This document shows, piece after piece, positions 1-8,716 of a stretch of DNA of 64,000 nt (within the stretch, counting starts at the first letter, position 1; every line of letters starts with the position of its first letter). Source of the stretch: Nocardia sp. NBC_01730 (GTDB lineage Bacteria > Actinomycetota > Actinomycetes > Mycobacteriales > Mycobacteriaceae); contig NZ_CP109162.1 in NCBI RefSeq assembly GCF_035920445.1, positions 3,658,001-3,722,000 of the forward strand, read 5' to 3'. Under the pieces are notes generated by a model that saw only the letters and a list, made by a program, of their open reading frames with translations, did not search any database and was not told where the DNA came from. The position numbers and the translations under genes are program-made.

Positions 1-71
1 ACGCCCTGGCGCGGTGCGCGCTGCGGCGGTGAGGGTGGCGTTTCGGGGCCACTCACGGTAGAAGTGGGTCC

Positions 72-422
72 ATGTCTGACCAGCAGCCTTCCCCTCACCT
101 GGCCCAGATGGCCGGTGCGCCCAAGGCGTACGCACCACCGCAAGCCCGGGGGGTCAGCGCGAGCTACCGGCGATGGGCCAGCATTCTCATCTGGCTCGCA
201 ATCATCATCGCAGTCCTCGTGGTGGTTGCGTTCGTGGCGAGCCTTGTCCTCCTTGCGCAGGCGGACGCGGACGATAGGAACGCTGCCTACGGTTACCTCG
301 CCATCTTTCTCTGGTTCGGGATCGTCGCGGCGATCCCGGTCCTGCTCGCGGTCGCCATCCCCGGTTCGGTCATGAAGCGGCGCGTGCGGCAGCAGCGGCA
401 GGCGGGGATCACACCTTCGTAA
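72..422 (+). CDS. Small two-helix membrane protein, unknown function
   Basis: A 116-residue protein of no family I recognise. The N-terminal 35 residues are polar and proline-rich. Two hydrophobic segments follow, at about residues 36-62 (WASILIWLAII onward) and 73-98, and the C-terminus is basic (MKRRVRQQRQ), which suggests a cytoplasmic tail. The start ATG at 72 is preceded by a GGTAGAAGTGGG stretch that can serve as a ribosome binding site. The layout resembles the many short actinobacterial DUF-type membrane proteins. Function cannot be read from sequence; the coding call itself is fairly firm because of codon use and the clean membrane pattern. Confidence 0.7.
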   Translation: MSDQQPSPHLAQMAGAPKAYAPPQARGVSASYRRWASILIWLAIIIAVLVVVAFVASLVLLAQADADDRNAAYGYLAIFLWFGIVAAIPVLLAVAIPGSVMKRRVRQQRQAGITPS

Positions 423-616
423 GGCGCCCCTTCGACTTACCGCTGGTACATGCAGGACATCGATGGTTTGGCGGTCCCGGGCGCACGGCCTCGGCCCGCA
501 TCACTGGCAGCGCACCGGATGCTGAGGACCACGCTGCCACCGGTTGGGTGCAGCGGATCGGCATCAACACCGAACCCGACGACTGGCCAACCACCTTTAA
601 CTGCGCGGGATTGCGG

Positions 617-841
617 TTAGAGCCCCTGGGCTTGGTCGCGACGGGTCCTGGCCGCCCGGCGGCGGAGTTCGGCCCGGTCGAGCGCGTTGTAGATCGCGTC
701 GTACCCCGCGATACCGAGCCCGACCACGCCCAGGATGCCGACGACCACCGCAACCGGGACAAAGCTCAGCACGATGCAGATCACCGACACAGCGATGAAA
801 CCCAGGCCGATCCAAAGGCTCCACCGACCGAGGGCGCTCAT
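617..841 (-). CDS. Small membrane protein, unknown function
   Basis: A 74-residue protein starting at MSALGRWSLW. The same frame is open upstream to a possible start at 952, but those extra 37 residues are arginine-rich and look like untranslated sequence. Two hydrophobic stretches (about residues 5-25 and 27-48) are followed by a charged helix rich in Arg and Ala (DRAELRRRAARTRRDQ). It faces the gene at 72 tail to tail, about 200 bases away. I do not recognise a family. The start is uncertain; the frame is likely coding. Confidence 0.55.
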   Translation of the reverse strand: MSALGRWSLWIGLGFIAVSVICIVLSFVPVAVVVGILGVVGLGIAGYDAIYNALDRAELRRRAARTRRDQAQGL

Positions 842-1028
842 GCGGCGACCAGTTTTCCCGGCAGCGCGCCGGCCTCGAACGAACGGGCTACGAGCACCGG
901 CGCGAGGATCAGGGCTACGGTCGAGCGGCGGGTACGCACGTGAATCACTCACTTCCTTGGTGGTGGCACTTCATCGATGAACGCCACGAGGGTCGGCAAT
1001 GACGTGACACCGGCCGCACGTGCCGAGT

Positions 1029-1532
1029 CTACTTCTCCAATAGTCGTGCTCCGAACCAGTCGAAACGCGGGTGCCAGCCGTTGTTCCGCAGGACCGCGAA
1101 CACCGGCACCTACTGGGGGACGCCCTGACGAGCCGAAGCCAGACCGATATTATCCAGCTCCCAGTCGCCGGTGCGCGGCCACACCACCCAGGCACACAGC
1201 TTGGTGCACTTCCGCACCTTGACCCGCGGCATCGGCGACCCGATCACAATCGACAACGCACGTTCGATCTCGCACTCGGCATGACGACACCGCACCATCC
1301 CGTGCGGCGGAGGTGCAGAAAGCACAAAGCCCGCCCGAAAGTGTGTGCCCTCAGGACCTTTCCCGGCCTCGGAGACGCTCGTTACCCTGACCTCAGGGTG
1401 CCCGCACTGTCGAAACCCATGTGGCGCAAGATTTCCGAATGGCACCGGTTGGGATGAAATCGCATGGCCCTGCAACCAAAACCGTTGGCGGCGGCGTGGA
1501 CGACGACCCCGGCTCTCAATCCCGATTGTCAA
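1029..1532 (-). pseudogene. Small cysteine-containing protein interrupted by an in-frame TAG
   Basis: On the minus strand an open frame runs to a TAG at 1110-1112. The same frame then continues for 26 coding-like codons (starting VPVFAVLRNNGWHP) to a second TAG at 1029-1031. The two halves have similar codon use, so a single nonsense change is the simplest explanation. Readable parts before the stop include the cysteines in MVRCRHAEC and KVRKCTKLCAWVVWP. The true start is unclear; the region before about 1400 is poor coding sequence. No family recognised. Alternatives are a genuine shorter protein ending at 1110 or stop-codon readthrough. Confidence 0.4.
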
Positions 1533-1879
1533 CGTGGCCGCGTCACACGGGCACGGCGCGGTTGACCGACGAGATCAGCATCCTGCCAAGAAGGACCGGA
1601 CCAGGGTCGGTTCACTGCTTGGTCAAGGCGGGTGTGGTCGGGCGATCCGAGACTCGTAGAACGAGTGGTGCTGTCGACGCCGTCCAGACGTCGGTGCGCG
1701 ACTGGTCAGCGGCATTTTCGTGCCGGCCAACCCATTACTGCCGACCAGGGTGCGACGGCGCAGCTTGCTGATTGCTGTTTGATAACCAGATGTCACTTTC
1801 GTTAGTTGGGGCCGTCGTTGATCACCTAGCGTCGGATGGTCAGGTGTTATCCAGGTCAACAAGAGCTGAGGTAACTGGG
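1533..1879. other. Gene-free stretch before the DUF1508 gene
   Basis: I find no convincing reading frame here. Open frames on both strands have poor codon bias and unlikely proteins. The last 20 bases, with AGCTGAGG before ATG 1880, supply the ribosome binding site of the next gene, and the promoter of that gene is presumably here, although I cannot place it. Confidence 0.3.
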
Positions 1880-2071
1880 ATGGCTGCGAAGTTCGAGATC
1901 TACAAGGACAAGTCCGACAAGTACCGGTTCCGGCTCAAGGCCGCCAACGGCGAAGTCATTGCAGTCGGCGAAGCATATGAGTCCAAGGCTGCGTGCAAGA
2001 ACGGCATCGAGTCGATCAAGAAGAACGCTCCAGCCGCCGATATTGTCGACCAGACACTGGCCGGGGTCTAG
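1880..2071 (+). CDS. DUF1508 (YegP-like) protein
   Basis: A 63-residue protein that is one complete DUF1508/YegP module: MAAKFEIYKDKSDKYRFRLK, then the ANGEVIAVGEAYESKAACKN core, then SIKKNAPAADIVD. E. coli YegP has two such modules; single-module forms are common in actinobacteria. The function of the family is unknown; small compact folds of this type are often linked to stress responses, but that is not shown here. I chose the ATG at 1880 because the module starts there and a GAGGTAACTGGG stretch precedes it; a longer frame from 1772 adds unrelated residues. Confidence 0.85.
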   Translation: MAAKFEIYKDKSDKYRFRLKAANGEVIAVGEAYESKAACKNGIESIKKNAPAADIVDQTLAGV

Positions 2072-2548
2072 CGAGTTCGATCCGCGAGCTCGGTCCGGCC
2101 ACTTGGCGTCGGACCGAGCGAGCGCACGCCCAGCGGCATAGCGGATGTTCGCGCCTGGCGTGGATACGGTCACCCGCGCGAGCACGGTCGTTGCCCGGTC
2201 ACGTCACCTTCGCTCGATGCGAGACCGAAGCGGTTGGCCGAGATTCCCAGACATGTTGTGCGAGTGTCGAATACGATGGTCATGTCGAGTTTTACCCATT
2301 CCCACCTGGGTCACCATGGATATAGGGTTCGCGTCTGATCTGCCGTGCGCAGCGTTCGGCGGCGGCGGTTCGGACGGTCCTGCCGATATCTGTGCCGCTG
2401 TCGGGGCGGGCGTGAGAGTTGCCTGCGAGAGGGATCGGCGGGACGCCGTTCGAAAATCGCATTGCCGAGCGTGGTGGATAGGTCGGAGTCCGGTGTGCGG
2501 ACCCGGCCTTTCGCCTTCGCACTCGCTCCCCCACAGAGGAACGGATTT
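2072..2548. other. Gene-free stretch between DUF1508 and the lectin-like remnant
   Basis: No reading frame here has convincing codon use on either strand. The only clear signal is AGAGGA at 2535-2540, a ribosome binding site for the GTG at 2549. The interval presumably holds the promoter of the lectin-like gene. Confidence 0.3.
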
Positions 2549-3549
2549 GTGAGCAACGAACCGATTCAAGACATCGCGGAAGTGAGTCAATTCGAAGCGT
2601 CGCAGGACCCGGAGACCTCGAGCCTCCAAGAGGATATTCGTAACGGCACGTGGCTGGAAAAAAGTGGTGGGGATTTCACATACATTTCAACCATGCGTGT
2701 ATCCAAGCTTTGATCTCATTGGGGGGAGACAAGATCGTCGATCTCATTGCCGAATTCGTTTCGAATGTTTTCCCGCCCCCCTTGACAATTTGGCCGGGTT
2801 TCTCGTCCAAATTAGGTGGGATGTAATGAAGAGGATTGATCAGTCTACCGGAAACGGCGTCAGGCTCACTTCTCCGTGGCCGGCTCCCGGTATGCTCATT
2901 CCCGCCGGGCGGGGTGTGGCGAAGGACCTCCTCTATTGGAAAGTCTATGGCGACCCTCAGGAGACCGTTGCTTTCCATGACGATGCAGCCGAGAACTTTG
3001 TTTATGATGCGGCCGGTGGAGTGGGGTGATCATCAAAAGTTCCCCGGAAACCGCAGTGCCACGGGAGCGGGCCTGGCGGTTTACCAGGGCGCTCTCTACT
3101 GCGCGCATCGTGGCTCCCCCGATGAGTATTTGTGGTACAGCGCATACGACGGCGAGAAAAGTTGGAAAGAGGGAGTGAGCTTCCCCGGCAGCACAAAAAG
3201 AAACGCCAACCCGGCCATCGCGGTCTACAATGACCGCCTCCGTTGCGTGTTCCGTGGAACGGACAACGCTGTGTATCACAAAATACTGAATGATTCCCCC
3301 TGGGGAGATCACGCCAAGGTCGGGAGTCCCGCCGGGGACGGACCCGCCCTGGCCGTCTACAAGAATCACCTCCATTGCGTTTTTCGGGGCAGAGACGATA
3401 AGAAACTGTTCCACAATTTCTACAATGGTTCGTCCTGGAACGGACACGCCAACCTAGGGACAACCGCAGACGGGCAGCCGGGTCTGGCCGTCTACCACGA
3501 TAAGCACACCGACCTCGAGCAACTCTTCCTGGTATTTCGAGGCGCCTAG
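2549..3549 (+). pseudogene. Frameshifted secreted-type protein with lectin-like repeats
   Basis: Coherent protein runs through four successive reading-frame segments. GTG 2549, behind AGAGGA, encodes SNEPIQDIAEVSQFEASQ and continues to NGTWLEK. At the A6 run 2658-2663 a -1 shift gives KKWWGFHIHFNHACIQALIS up to TAA 2824-2826. Frame 2826 (ATG overlapping that TAA) gives VMKRIDQSTGNGVRLTSPWP and on to FVYDAAGG. After about 3018 the frame changes again to EWGDHQKF and three repeats of the form AVYNDRLRCVFRG-(x)n-SSWNGHANLG, ending at 3549. Such repeats resemble the sugar-binding propeller blades of fungal and bacterial lectins. I read it as one or two decayed genes. The A6 run could instead be a programmed slip site, and the repeat part alone (from about 3019) might still be translated. 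Confidence 0.55.
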
Positions 3550-3910
3550 AACCATCCTGGCGAATAGCCGGAAAAAGGTTGGATAGCAAGACATATCGGC
3601 ACGCCGTGATCATGCTTGGCCCGGCGGCGGGAAATATGCTGTCGACGCTGAGCCTGCGACCGCTCTGCTACACCCATAACGCCAGCCGCGGCGTCCTGAC
3701 CTGGCTAGCAGCCGATGGCCACGACCCCACTGAACCGGCAGTTGAGGACCTTCATCGTCTGGCTGACTCACCCCACGGGCGGGTCAGCCAGACCCACGCT
3801 CATCGCCATTTCCGGACGTTGCCGACGACCGACTGTCGCCGAGCGGTCATGCCGCGATCGAGGCACGCGGGCACTTCCCGACCGACCAAGCCCTGAATGC
3901 CTCTACCTGG
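3550..3910. other. Gene-free stretch with a possible terminator hairpin
   Basis: No supported gene on either strand. At 3761-3789 GGCTGAC and GTCAGCC form an inverted repeat around a 14-base loop, with no T tract after it. It lies about 210 bases downstream of the lectin-like remnant, so a link to its transcription end is only a guess. Confidence 0.3.
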
Positions 3911-4120
3911 TCACACCCGATCACTCGACCCTACCGGCGCGGGTCGGGCACGATGGACCATGCGCTGGAAACCCGCGGTCAACGCATTCGCGATCACCTT
4001 CGTCGACCGCTGACCCAACGCCCAAACGTACTGATGGAAACCGCCGGAAACACCGTTAGCGAGATAGACCCACTCCGGCCACAAATCGCGCGTTCGGGGC
4101 CCACTCGTCTGAGGCTGTTC
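3911..4120 (-). pseudogene. C-terminal fragment of an unidentified protein
   Basis: The frame from about 4120 down to the stop at 3911 reads as real protein: RDLWPEWVYLANGVSGGF, HQYVWALGQRSTKVIANALT, then AGFQRMVHRARPAP. Upstream in the same frame the sequence turns into arginine- and proline-rich residues that are the shadow of the DUF1003 gene, so no proper N-terminus exists. I do not recognise the family. It is probably the tail of a gene whose front was lost. Confidence 0.3.
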
Positions 4121-4149
4121 GACGCTGGGGGGGACGCGACGCGACCAGG

Positions 4150-4554
4150 CTACTTCGCGTCCGGCGCGTCGAGGAGTCGCCGGTGCAGTTCGGTGGTCAT
4201 CGCATGGATGGCTCTGGTCAGCTCGGTGTTCGTCTTCAGCTCGAGTTCCTGCTCCGCGAAGTCGTGATCGGCCTTGATTCGCTGGAACTGGGCCTGCCGA
4301 TTCTGACCGATCATCACGAAGGTGGACAGGAAGATCGCCTCCAGTGAGACGACCAGGGTGAGCGTCGGCCATGGACTTTGTTCAAACCACAGCATCCAGG
4401 CCGCGAAGCTCACCGCGTGGATGTAGACGAACTGCATCGACCCGGCGAACTTCGTGATGGCGTCGGCGACCCTGAGTTGCAGACTGGCCGCACGCATCGC
4501 CTCCTGCTTCAGGACGGCGGGATGCTGCTGTGTCATCTTCGGCGGCTGAAGCAT
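4150..4554 (-). CDS. DUF1003 membrane protein
   Basis: A 134-residue protein with the DUF1003 layout: a polar N-terminus, an amphipathic stretch (RVADAITKFAGSMQFVYIHA), two transmembrane segments at about residues 42-60 and 68-90 with a conserved-type WPTLTLVVSLEAIFLSTFVM second helix, the NRQ(A)Q turn, and a C-terminal coiled helix (DHDFAEQELELKTNTELTRA). The family is of unknown function. I chose the ATG at 4554 because GAGGAG lies 10 bases upstream and family members start near here; the frame is open to 4728 but that part is arginine-rich. Confidence 0.85.
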   Translation of the reverse strand: MLQPPKMTQQHPAVLKQEAMRAASLQLRVADAITKFAGSMQFVYIHAVSFAAWMLWFEQSPWPTLTLVVSLEAIFLSTFVMIGQNRQAQFQRIKADHDFAEQELELKTNTELTRAIHAMTTELHRRLLDAPDAK

Positions 4555-4783
4555 GTTCAGTCCACTCCTCGGTCGATCGGCGGAACGCAGTGGTGCGCCG
4601 ATGCTAACGCGTTCCACATGGTCCGAACCGGCGTCAGCCGCACGCGAACGAACCGAGCACCGAGGTAGGGCGTGGGGCCGACTTCTAGGCACGAAGATCT
4701 GGATCGGCAGCGACCGTGTCACGATCATCTCCGGAACCGTTGGTTGTCACCTGCCCAAAGACAAGTTCAGCTCGTCGATCCCC

Positions 4784-4850
4784 GCAACTCGGTGACTGAT
4801 GTACCCCGGGTCCGCGGACCAGCGACCAACTGGATGATGGCTCGGTAGTA
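4784..4850 (-). repeat. 67-bp direct repeat, possible transposase 3' end (copy 1)
   Basis: This segment (GCAACTCGGTGACTGATGTA and onward) recurs at 6990-7056 with only about three mismatches, in the same orientation. Read on the minus strand it encodes YYRAIIQLVAGPRTRG, which looks like the end of an IS5-type DDE transposase; immediately upstream in that frame is AND. I infer relics of the same insertion sequence or a small mobile repeat. No terminal inverted repeats or target duplications are visible. Confidence 0.45.
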
Positions 4851-4862
4851 GTCGTTGGCCTA

Positions 4863-5113
4863 ATACCAACGCCTCCTCCACCGCCCCGCCGACGGCGGCG
4901 GCACCGCCGTCCTCCTCACCGCCCCACTCCTCACCCACACGAAACCCACCAAAGTCCTCCAATGGCACGACATCTCCAACGACGGCCGCTACACCGATCC
5001 GCACCCACCACATCACCATCCGCCCCACCCCCACCGACCTGACCACCCACTTCACCACCTGGATCGACCAAGCCCTCCAACACCTCGAAGACGCCCGCCC
5101 AGACTCCTGGTAG
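4863..5113 (+). pseudogene. Frameshifted remnant of an unidentified small protein
   Basis: One plus-strand frame reads VLLTAPLLTHTKPTKVLQWH and DISNDGRYTDPH, then near 5010 the sense moves to the next frame as HHITIRPTPTDLTTHFTTWI and DQALQHLEDARPDSW with a TAG at 5111-5113. Together they look like one protein with a single-base shift. There is no clear start. The family is not recognised. It directly abuts the repeat at 4784, consistent with insertion-driven decay. Confidence 0.35.
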
Positions 5114-5263
5114 CGGCGAATTGATTCGGGTGGTGTGCACCGGCTGACCTGATCCGTGGGTTCGGTCCGGACCCACGGGGTCAGGTCAGTGCCCTTTGCG
5201 GGCATCTCGGTCGTCGGCAGGAAGTCGATGGACCTCCCGTCGTGGTCGCGAAAGAATGCGTCC

Positions 5264-5713
5264 ATGAGCAACGAGGTGAGAGGCGCCGTGGTGGCCGGGC
5301 TGATCGAGCTTGCGGGAAGCCCCGACTACCGAGACAGGGCGGACGCAGGTCGCTGCCTGGCCAGCTTCGCCGAGATGCCCGAGACCAGGGGAGCGCTGTT
5401 GGGCCTCGTGCTTGACACCTGCGACACATTCGTTACCCGCGCGACGGCGGAGGCATTGCTCCGGCGTCAGGACATGGTCGGGTTCGCAGCGGTCGCCTCA
5501 GGGCTCGCTGCAGCCGACCCGAACCACGCCGACTGGATCCACACAGCGGTGCTCGACGTATTCGGGGTGTCCTCCCGTGACCGGGACGCCGCTGCGCGAG
5601 AGTGCGAGATATTGACCGGGGCCCCTGATGAGCAGGCGAGTCGTGGAGCGAGCCTGCTGATCGCCATGCTGGCTGAGATCAACCCGATTCTCCGCCCAGC
5701 GCAGGACGACTAA
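5264..5713 (+). CDS. HEAT-repeat-like protein, unknown function
   Basis: A 149-residue, helix-rich, acidic protein. It shows repeated helical pairs of the HEAT/armadillo type: NEVRGAVVAGLIELAGSPDY RDRADAGRCLASFAEMP, then ETRGALLGLVLDTCDTFVTR ATAEALLRRQDMVGFAAVA. Such folds usually hold protein partners. I chose the ATG at 5264 since the upstream 36 codons are not protein-like. No neighbour suggests a role. The coding call is firm from codon use; the fold is inference from the helical pattern. Confidence 0.65.
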   Translation: MSNEVRGAVVAGLIELAGSPDYRDRADAGRCLASFAEMPETRGALLGLVLDTCDTFVTRATAEALLRRQDMVGFAAVASGLAAADPNHADWIHTAVLDVFGVSSRDRDAAARECEILTGAPDEQASRGASLLIAMLAEINPILRPAQDD

Positions 5714-5808
5714 GCCGCGGATGGACCCACTGCGAGACCGGCAGCGCAGTCGGCGACCTCCGCCGCTCGTTGGGGTAGGGGGCGGGAGCCGTCGGCACGG
5801 ACGTCCAG

Positions 5809-6027
5809 TTAGCGGCCTACACCTATCGAGCTTGAAAATGTGGACAGGTTGCAGGGGATGTTGCCGGGGTAATTGACGCACGGCGGTGGTGCATCAACCG
5901 CGGTTGCCGAGTCGGTCACCGCCGGGGTCAATGGCAAACCCTCCGCCGCGGCGGGTGCGGTCATCACCAGTGGCGCCGCAATTAGTCCGACAGTGGAGAC
6001 CCAGAATTTCAAGCCGGGTTTCGTCAT
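5809..6027 (-). CDS. Small secreted peptide
   Basis: A 72-residue precursor with a classical signal peptide: MTKPGLKFWVSTVGLIAAPL, then VMTAPAAAEG with cleavage likely after AAA. The mature part is about 43 residues and has two cysteines (PPPCVNYPGNIPCNLSTF) that could form a disulfide. This pattern, signal peptide plus short two-cysteine tail, is common among unnamed secreted peptides of Nocardia and Mycobacterium. No function can be given. Confidence 0.7.
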   Translation of the reverse strand: MTKPGLKFWVSTVGLIAAPLVMTAPAAAEGLPLTPAVTDSATAVDAPPPCVNYPGNIPCNLSTFSSSIGVGR

Positions 6028-6194
6028 CGAATACCTTTCAGCCGTGTTCGAGTTGACACGAGTGCTTCATCTTAGATGCGGTGAACAGACCGTGACAGCC
6101 CTTCCGATCGACAAGCTGCGCGCAGCCGTCCATCAGGCCTGCTCATACCTGAATTTCGGTGCAATATCCGGCGTTCCAAGCGATTTCGGCACGC

Positions 6195-6311
6195 TTACGA
6201 TCGCTCCGTAGCGCCGAAGTGTTGACCTGGTCGCCCGATCGCTATGTCGATACGGTCCACATCATCCGGCAGCGGCACATTTTGGCCCTTGGTCAGCATC
6301 GGAGACGTCAC
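6195..6311 (-). pseudogene. Truncated TerD-domain protein (N-terminal stub)
   Basis: A GTG at 6311, four bases behind AAGGGTGAG, opens a 38-codon frame: VTSPMLTKGQNVPLPDDVDR followed by IDIAIGRPGQ. The LTKGxNVxLP start is the signature of TerD/TerA tellurite-resistance proteins, which bind calcium through this region. The frame stops after ATERS at 6195, where a full TerD domain would have about 150 more residues. I infer a truncated gene. The similarity is short, so a chance match is possible. Confidence 0.4.
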
Positions 6312-6989
6312 AGCACTCACCCTTCCAGTGTTTCGGCACGCACAGTCAGAGGAATCCGGGCAGCCGGTCTGAGACCTGACCTCATCGCACCGACACCGCA
6401 CATCGAGCGGCGACGCAGTGGTATTCGGGCGGGACAACACCCCTGTTACACGACTCATACACGTGCCGCGTTCGTACGCAACGCTTTTCGGGATCCATTA
6501 GCGGGTCGGGCCGAGTACCTGCGTCTGCACGCCTCGATCTGCAACCCCCTGCAACCTGTCCAGCGGAGATCGAGTTCTGATCGTCAGCTCCGCGGACCAT
6601 TCTCCGCTTGCCGCACCCGATGCCATAGGTTGTATTCCCCCGATCGAATCATCGTCCAGACCTCTGGTTGTTGAAGTCCGACTACATCGGCAGCGCTGCG
6701 CATCATCGCCCGGAGGCTCAGACTCGATGATCTGGCCATCGGTGGCGGCGGAGCCGCAGCTCCGACGTTCGGTCAGTGCGTCCCGCTGGCCCATCCGGCG
6801 CTTCCGAAATCGTCGACAATTCCAAAGAGCTACTGGCACATCATCGAACACGTCTGGGCAGACAAGACTTTCGACGACGTCGACCACGTACGGAAGGCCG
6901 ACACCAACGCTGGTCTGCGGAGGCCCTGGAAGTCGAACACCGGTGGTTCATTACTCCAGCCAGCTCTTGCGCTGGTAGTAGCGGTCCAT
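6312..6989. other. Gene-poor stretch with an orphan open frame
   Basis: No complete gene is visible. On the plus strand a frame without any ATG, GTG or TTG start is open from 6675 to TGA 6999-7001 and contains protein-like sequence (GQCVPLAHPALPK, SYWHIIEHVWADKTFDDVDH). It may be a decayed gene, but I cannot name it and its lack of a start makes it weak. The rest shows no coding signal. Confidence 0.25.
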
Positions 6990-7056
6990 GCAACTCGGTG
7001 ACTGATGTACCCCGGGTTCCGCAGACCAGCGACCAACTGGATGATGGCTCGGTAGT
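6990..7056 (-). repeat. 67-bp direct repeat, possible transposase 3' end (copy 2)
   Basis: Second copy of the segment at 4784-4850, with about three mismatches. On the minus strand it reads HYRAIIQLVAGLRNPG, preceded by NERR-like residues that differ from copy 1, so the homology is limited to this piece. The two copies bracket the DUF-like gene at 5264, the secreted peptide and the TerD stub, a 2.2-kb interval that may have been mobilised or rearranged by recombination between copies. Confidence 0.45.
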
Positions 7057-7195
7057 GTCGGCGTTCACGGAAATCCCCAGGTTGATCCGGTTTTCGTGCA
7101 CGTAATTCACACGACACACGGGTGCGCGGCTCCAATGCGGGCCGATTATCTGGGTCGGTGTTGTAGGCGGTCAGTGAGTGCGGTTTGCGCTGTTA

Positions 7196-8671
7196 CTACT
7201 GGGACCTGTGGTAGTGATTGTCCTGGATGCCTGTCCGGTCCTCTTCGGGGTCGTCGTCCGGCCATAGTGGGATCACCTCCTTGTGCTCGGCCAGCATGTT
7301 GTCCGGGCCCAATCGATCGGCGTTCCCGGACGCGATAAGGGCTGCGGCATACAGTGATTCGCTGCCGGCGGTGAAGTAGTGCAGATGGGCCTGCCCGCTG
7401 TAGTCGATCGGCGACGAGTAGCTCTCCGGCGCTTCCGCCTTGATGCGGGTGGCACCGAACTCCGGTCCGATGGGATCGGGACCGCCCAACCAGGCATGGC
7501 CCGCGTAAGCGTTCAGGTCGTTGGATGCTTTACCGACGTACACTTGTCCGCGGTCCAGGTGGAAGTCGGCCGCGCTGCGCGCCTCGTCGGTGCTGACAGG
7601 TCCGAGCAGTACCACGTCGTTGGCATGCAGTTGACTCGCGGCCGCCGCATCGGCGGCGACTATGGCCCCGGCGGAGTATCCCACCACGGTCAGGTGCGAC
7701 GGACCCTGATGCGTCGCCCACAGCCCGTCGACGTCCTCGGCCAGCAGGTTTCCGCCCTTGCGCTCAGCGGTGGGATCGCCGCTCAGCACGGCTGTGATCC
7801 CGTCGGTCGGCGAGTCGTATCCCATCCAGGCGACGACCGCGGTCGGATGATCCGGGTCGGCTCTATTGGATTCGACATACAGATTCTGCGCTTGTTCGCC
7901 TTGGACAGCGAACCAACCCTTGTCGGATCCGTCGCTGGCTCGCACGCTCTGACTCGCTCCCGGCACGACGACCGCAGTGTTGGGTGCGGTGTCCGGATCG
8001 CCGATACTGATCGCGGCCCTGCCCTTTCCCCCGAACGCGAGCGGCTGGTACACGTACAGATAGGTTGGATACGGGGAGGGCGGATGCCGCCCGGGATCGG
8101 CCTTGTTCGGACCGCTGTAGGCCTTCAGGCCGGCTCGGACGTTGATCGCATTGTGGTAGCGCGTAATGTCGTCGGCTGTCAGGCCGTATTTCTTCGGGTC
8201 TTTCTCGATCGCATCGACCGACATGCCCTTGGCTTTCGCCATGTCCTCGACCCGGCGGATGTCGGCGTTCATGACGCGCTCGTTCGCAGCGCTGCGGACG
8301 GCTACCGGAATACCGTTGAGGTTACCGATCCGTGCGGGGTCCTCGGCCAGAATTTCTTGTTGTTCGGTAGAAGTGAGCGAATTCCACCACTTGTTGACTC
8401 TTACCGCGTCCTCCGCTGTTCCAGTACGAGGCGGCTTTTCATACTCCTTCTCTTCGTCGCCATGCAGGCTGAGGAGGACGCCCCCTGTCACCGCTACACC
8501 GCCGATTTTCAGAGCTGCTCGGGTATCGGCCGCGTGCAGACGACCGGCAGCAGTCCGCAGCCCGGCACCGGTAGACCGGTATCCCTTCGAGACCGTCGAA
8601 GCCGTCCTCTGGAGCGCGGCTTCGATGGCTTGGGCGGCGGCCCGGACGCTGCCGGAAATCGGTTGTCTCAT
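7196..8671 (-). CDS. DUF1023 alpha/beta hydrolase
   Basis: A 491-residue protein with a C-terminal alpha/beta-hydrolase domain of the DUF1023 type (about residues 190-440). The nucleophile elbow is GYSAGA (HLTVVGYSAGAIVAADAAA), and the family-typical VVAWMGYDSP and ADFHLDRGQVYVG segments are present. The N-terminal 190 residues are helical and charged, including a single hydrophobic stretch near 55 and the NKWWNSLTSTEQQEILAEDP block often seen in these actinobacterial proteins. DUF1023 proteins in Mycobacteriales are often encoded near WXG100-type helper genes and are thought to act outside the membrane, but I see neither a signal peptide nor a WXG100 gene here. Substrate unknown. Confidence 0.8.
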   Translation of the reverse strand: MRQPISGSVRAAAQAIEAALQRTASTVSKGYRSTGAGLRTAAGRLHAADTRAALKIGGVAVTGGVLLSLHGDEEKEYEKPPRTGTAEDAVRVNKWWNSLTSTEQQEILAEDPARIGNLNGIPVAVRSAANERVMNADIRRVEDMAKAKGMSVDAIEKDPKKYGLTADDITRYHNAINVRAGLKAYSGPNKADPGRHPPSPYPTYLYVYQPLAFGGKGRAAISIGDPDTAPNTAVVVPGASQSVRASDGSDKGWFAVQGEQAQNLYVESNRADPDHPTAVVAWMGYDSPTDGITAVLSGDPTAERKGGNLLAEDVDGLWATHQGPSHLTVVGYSAGAIVAADAAAASQLHANDVVLLGPVSTDEARSAADFHLDRGQVYVGKASNDLNAYAGHAWLGGPDPIGPEFGATRIKAEAPESYSSPIDYSGQAHLHYFTAGSESLYAAALIASGNADRLGPDNMLAEHKEVIPLWPDDDPEEDRTGIQDNHYHRSQ

Positions 8672-8716
8672 CTACGCAGGGGTTCGGGATCCTGGTCAGA
8701 ATTCGTATCGCATTGC

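Noticed and set aside
2896..3447. A minus-strand gene of 183 codons opposite the lectin repeats
   Set aside because: Its repeats mirror those of the plus-strand lectin-like sequence, which shows it is an antisense shadow.
3761..3789. A firm rho-independent terminator
   Set aside because: The stem is only 7 bp with a 14-base loop and lacks a T tract, so it is mentioned only within the gap entry.
6675..7001. Plus-strand gene containing SYWHIIEHVWADKTFDDVDH
   Set aside because: No ATG, GTG or TTG start, no known family and poor conservation evidence; kept only as a note in the gap entry.
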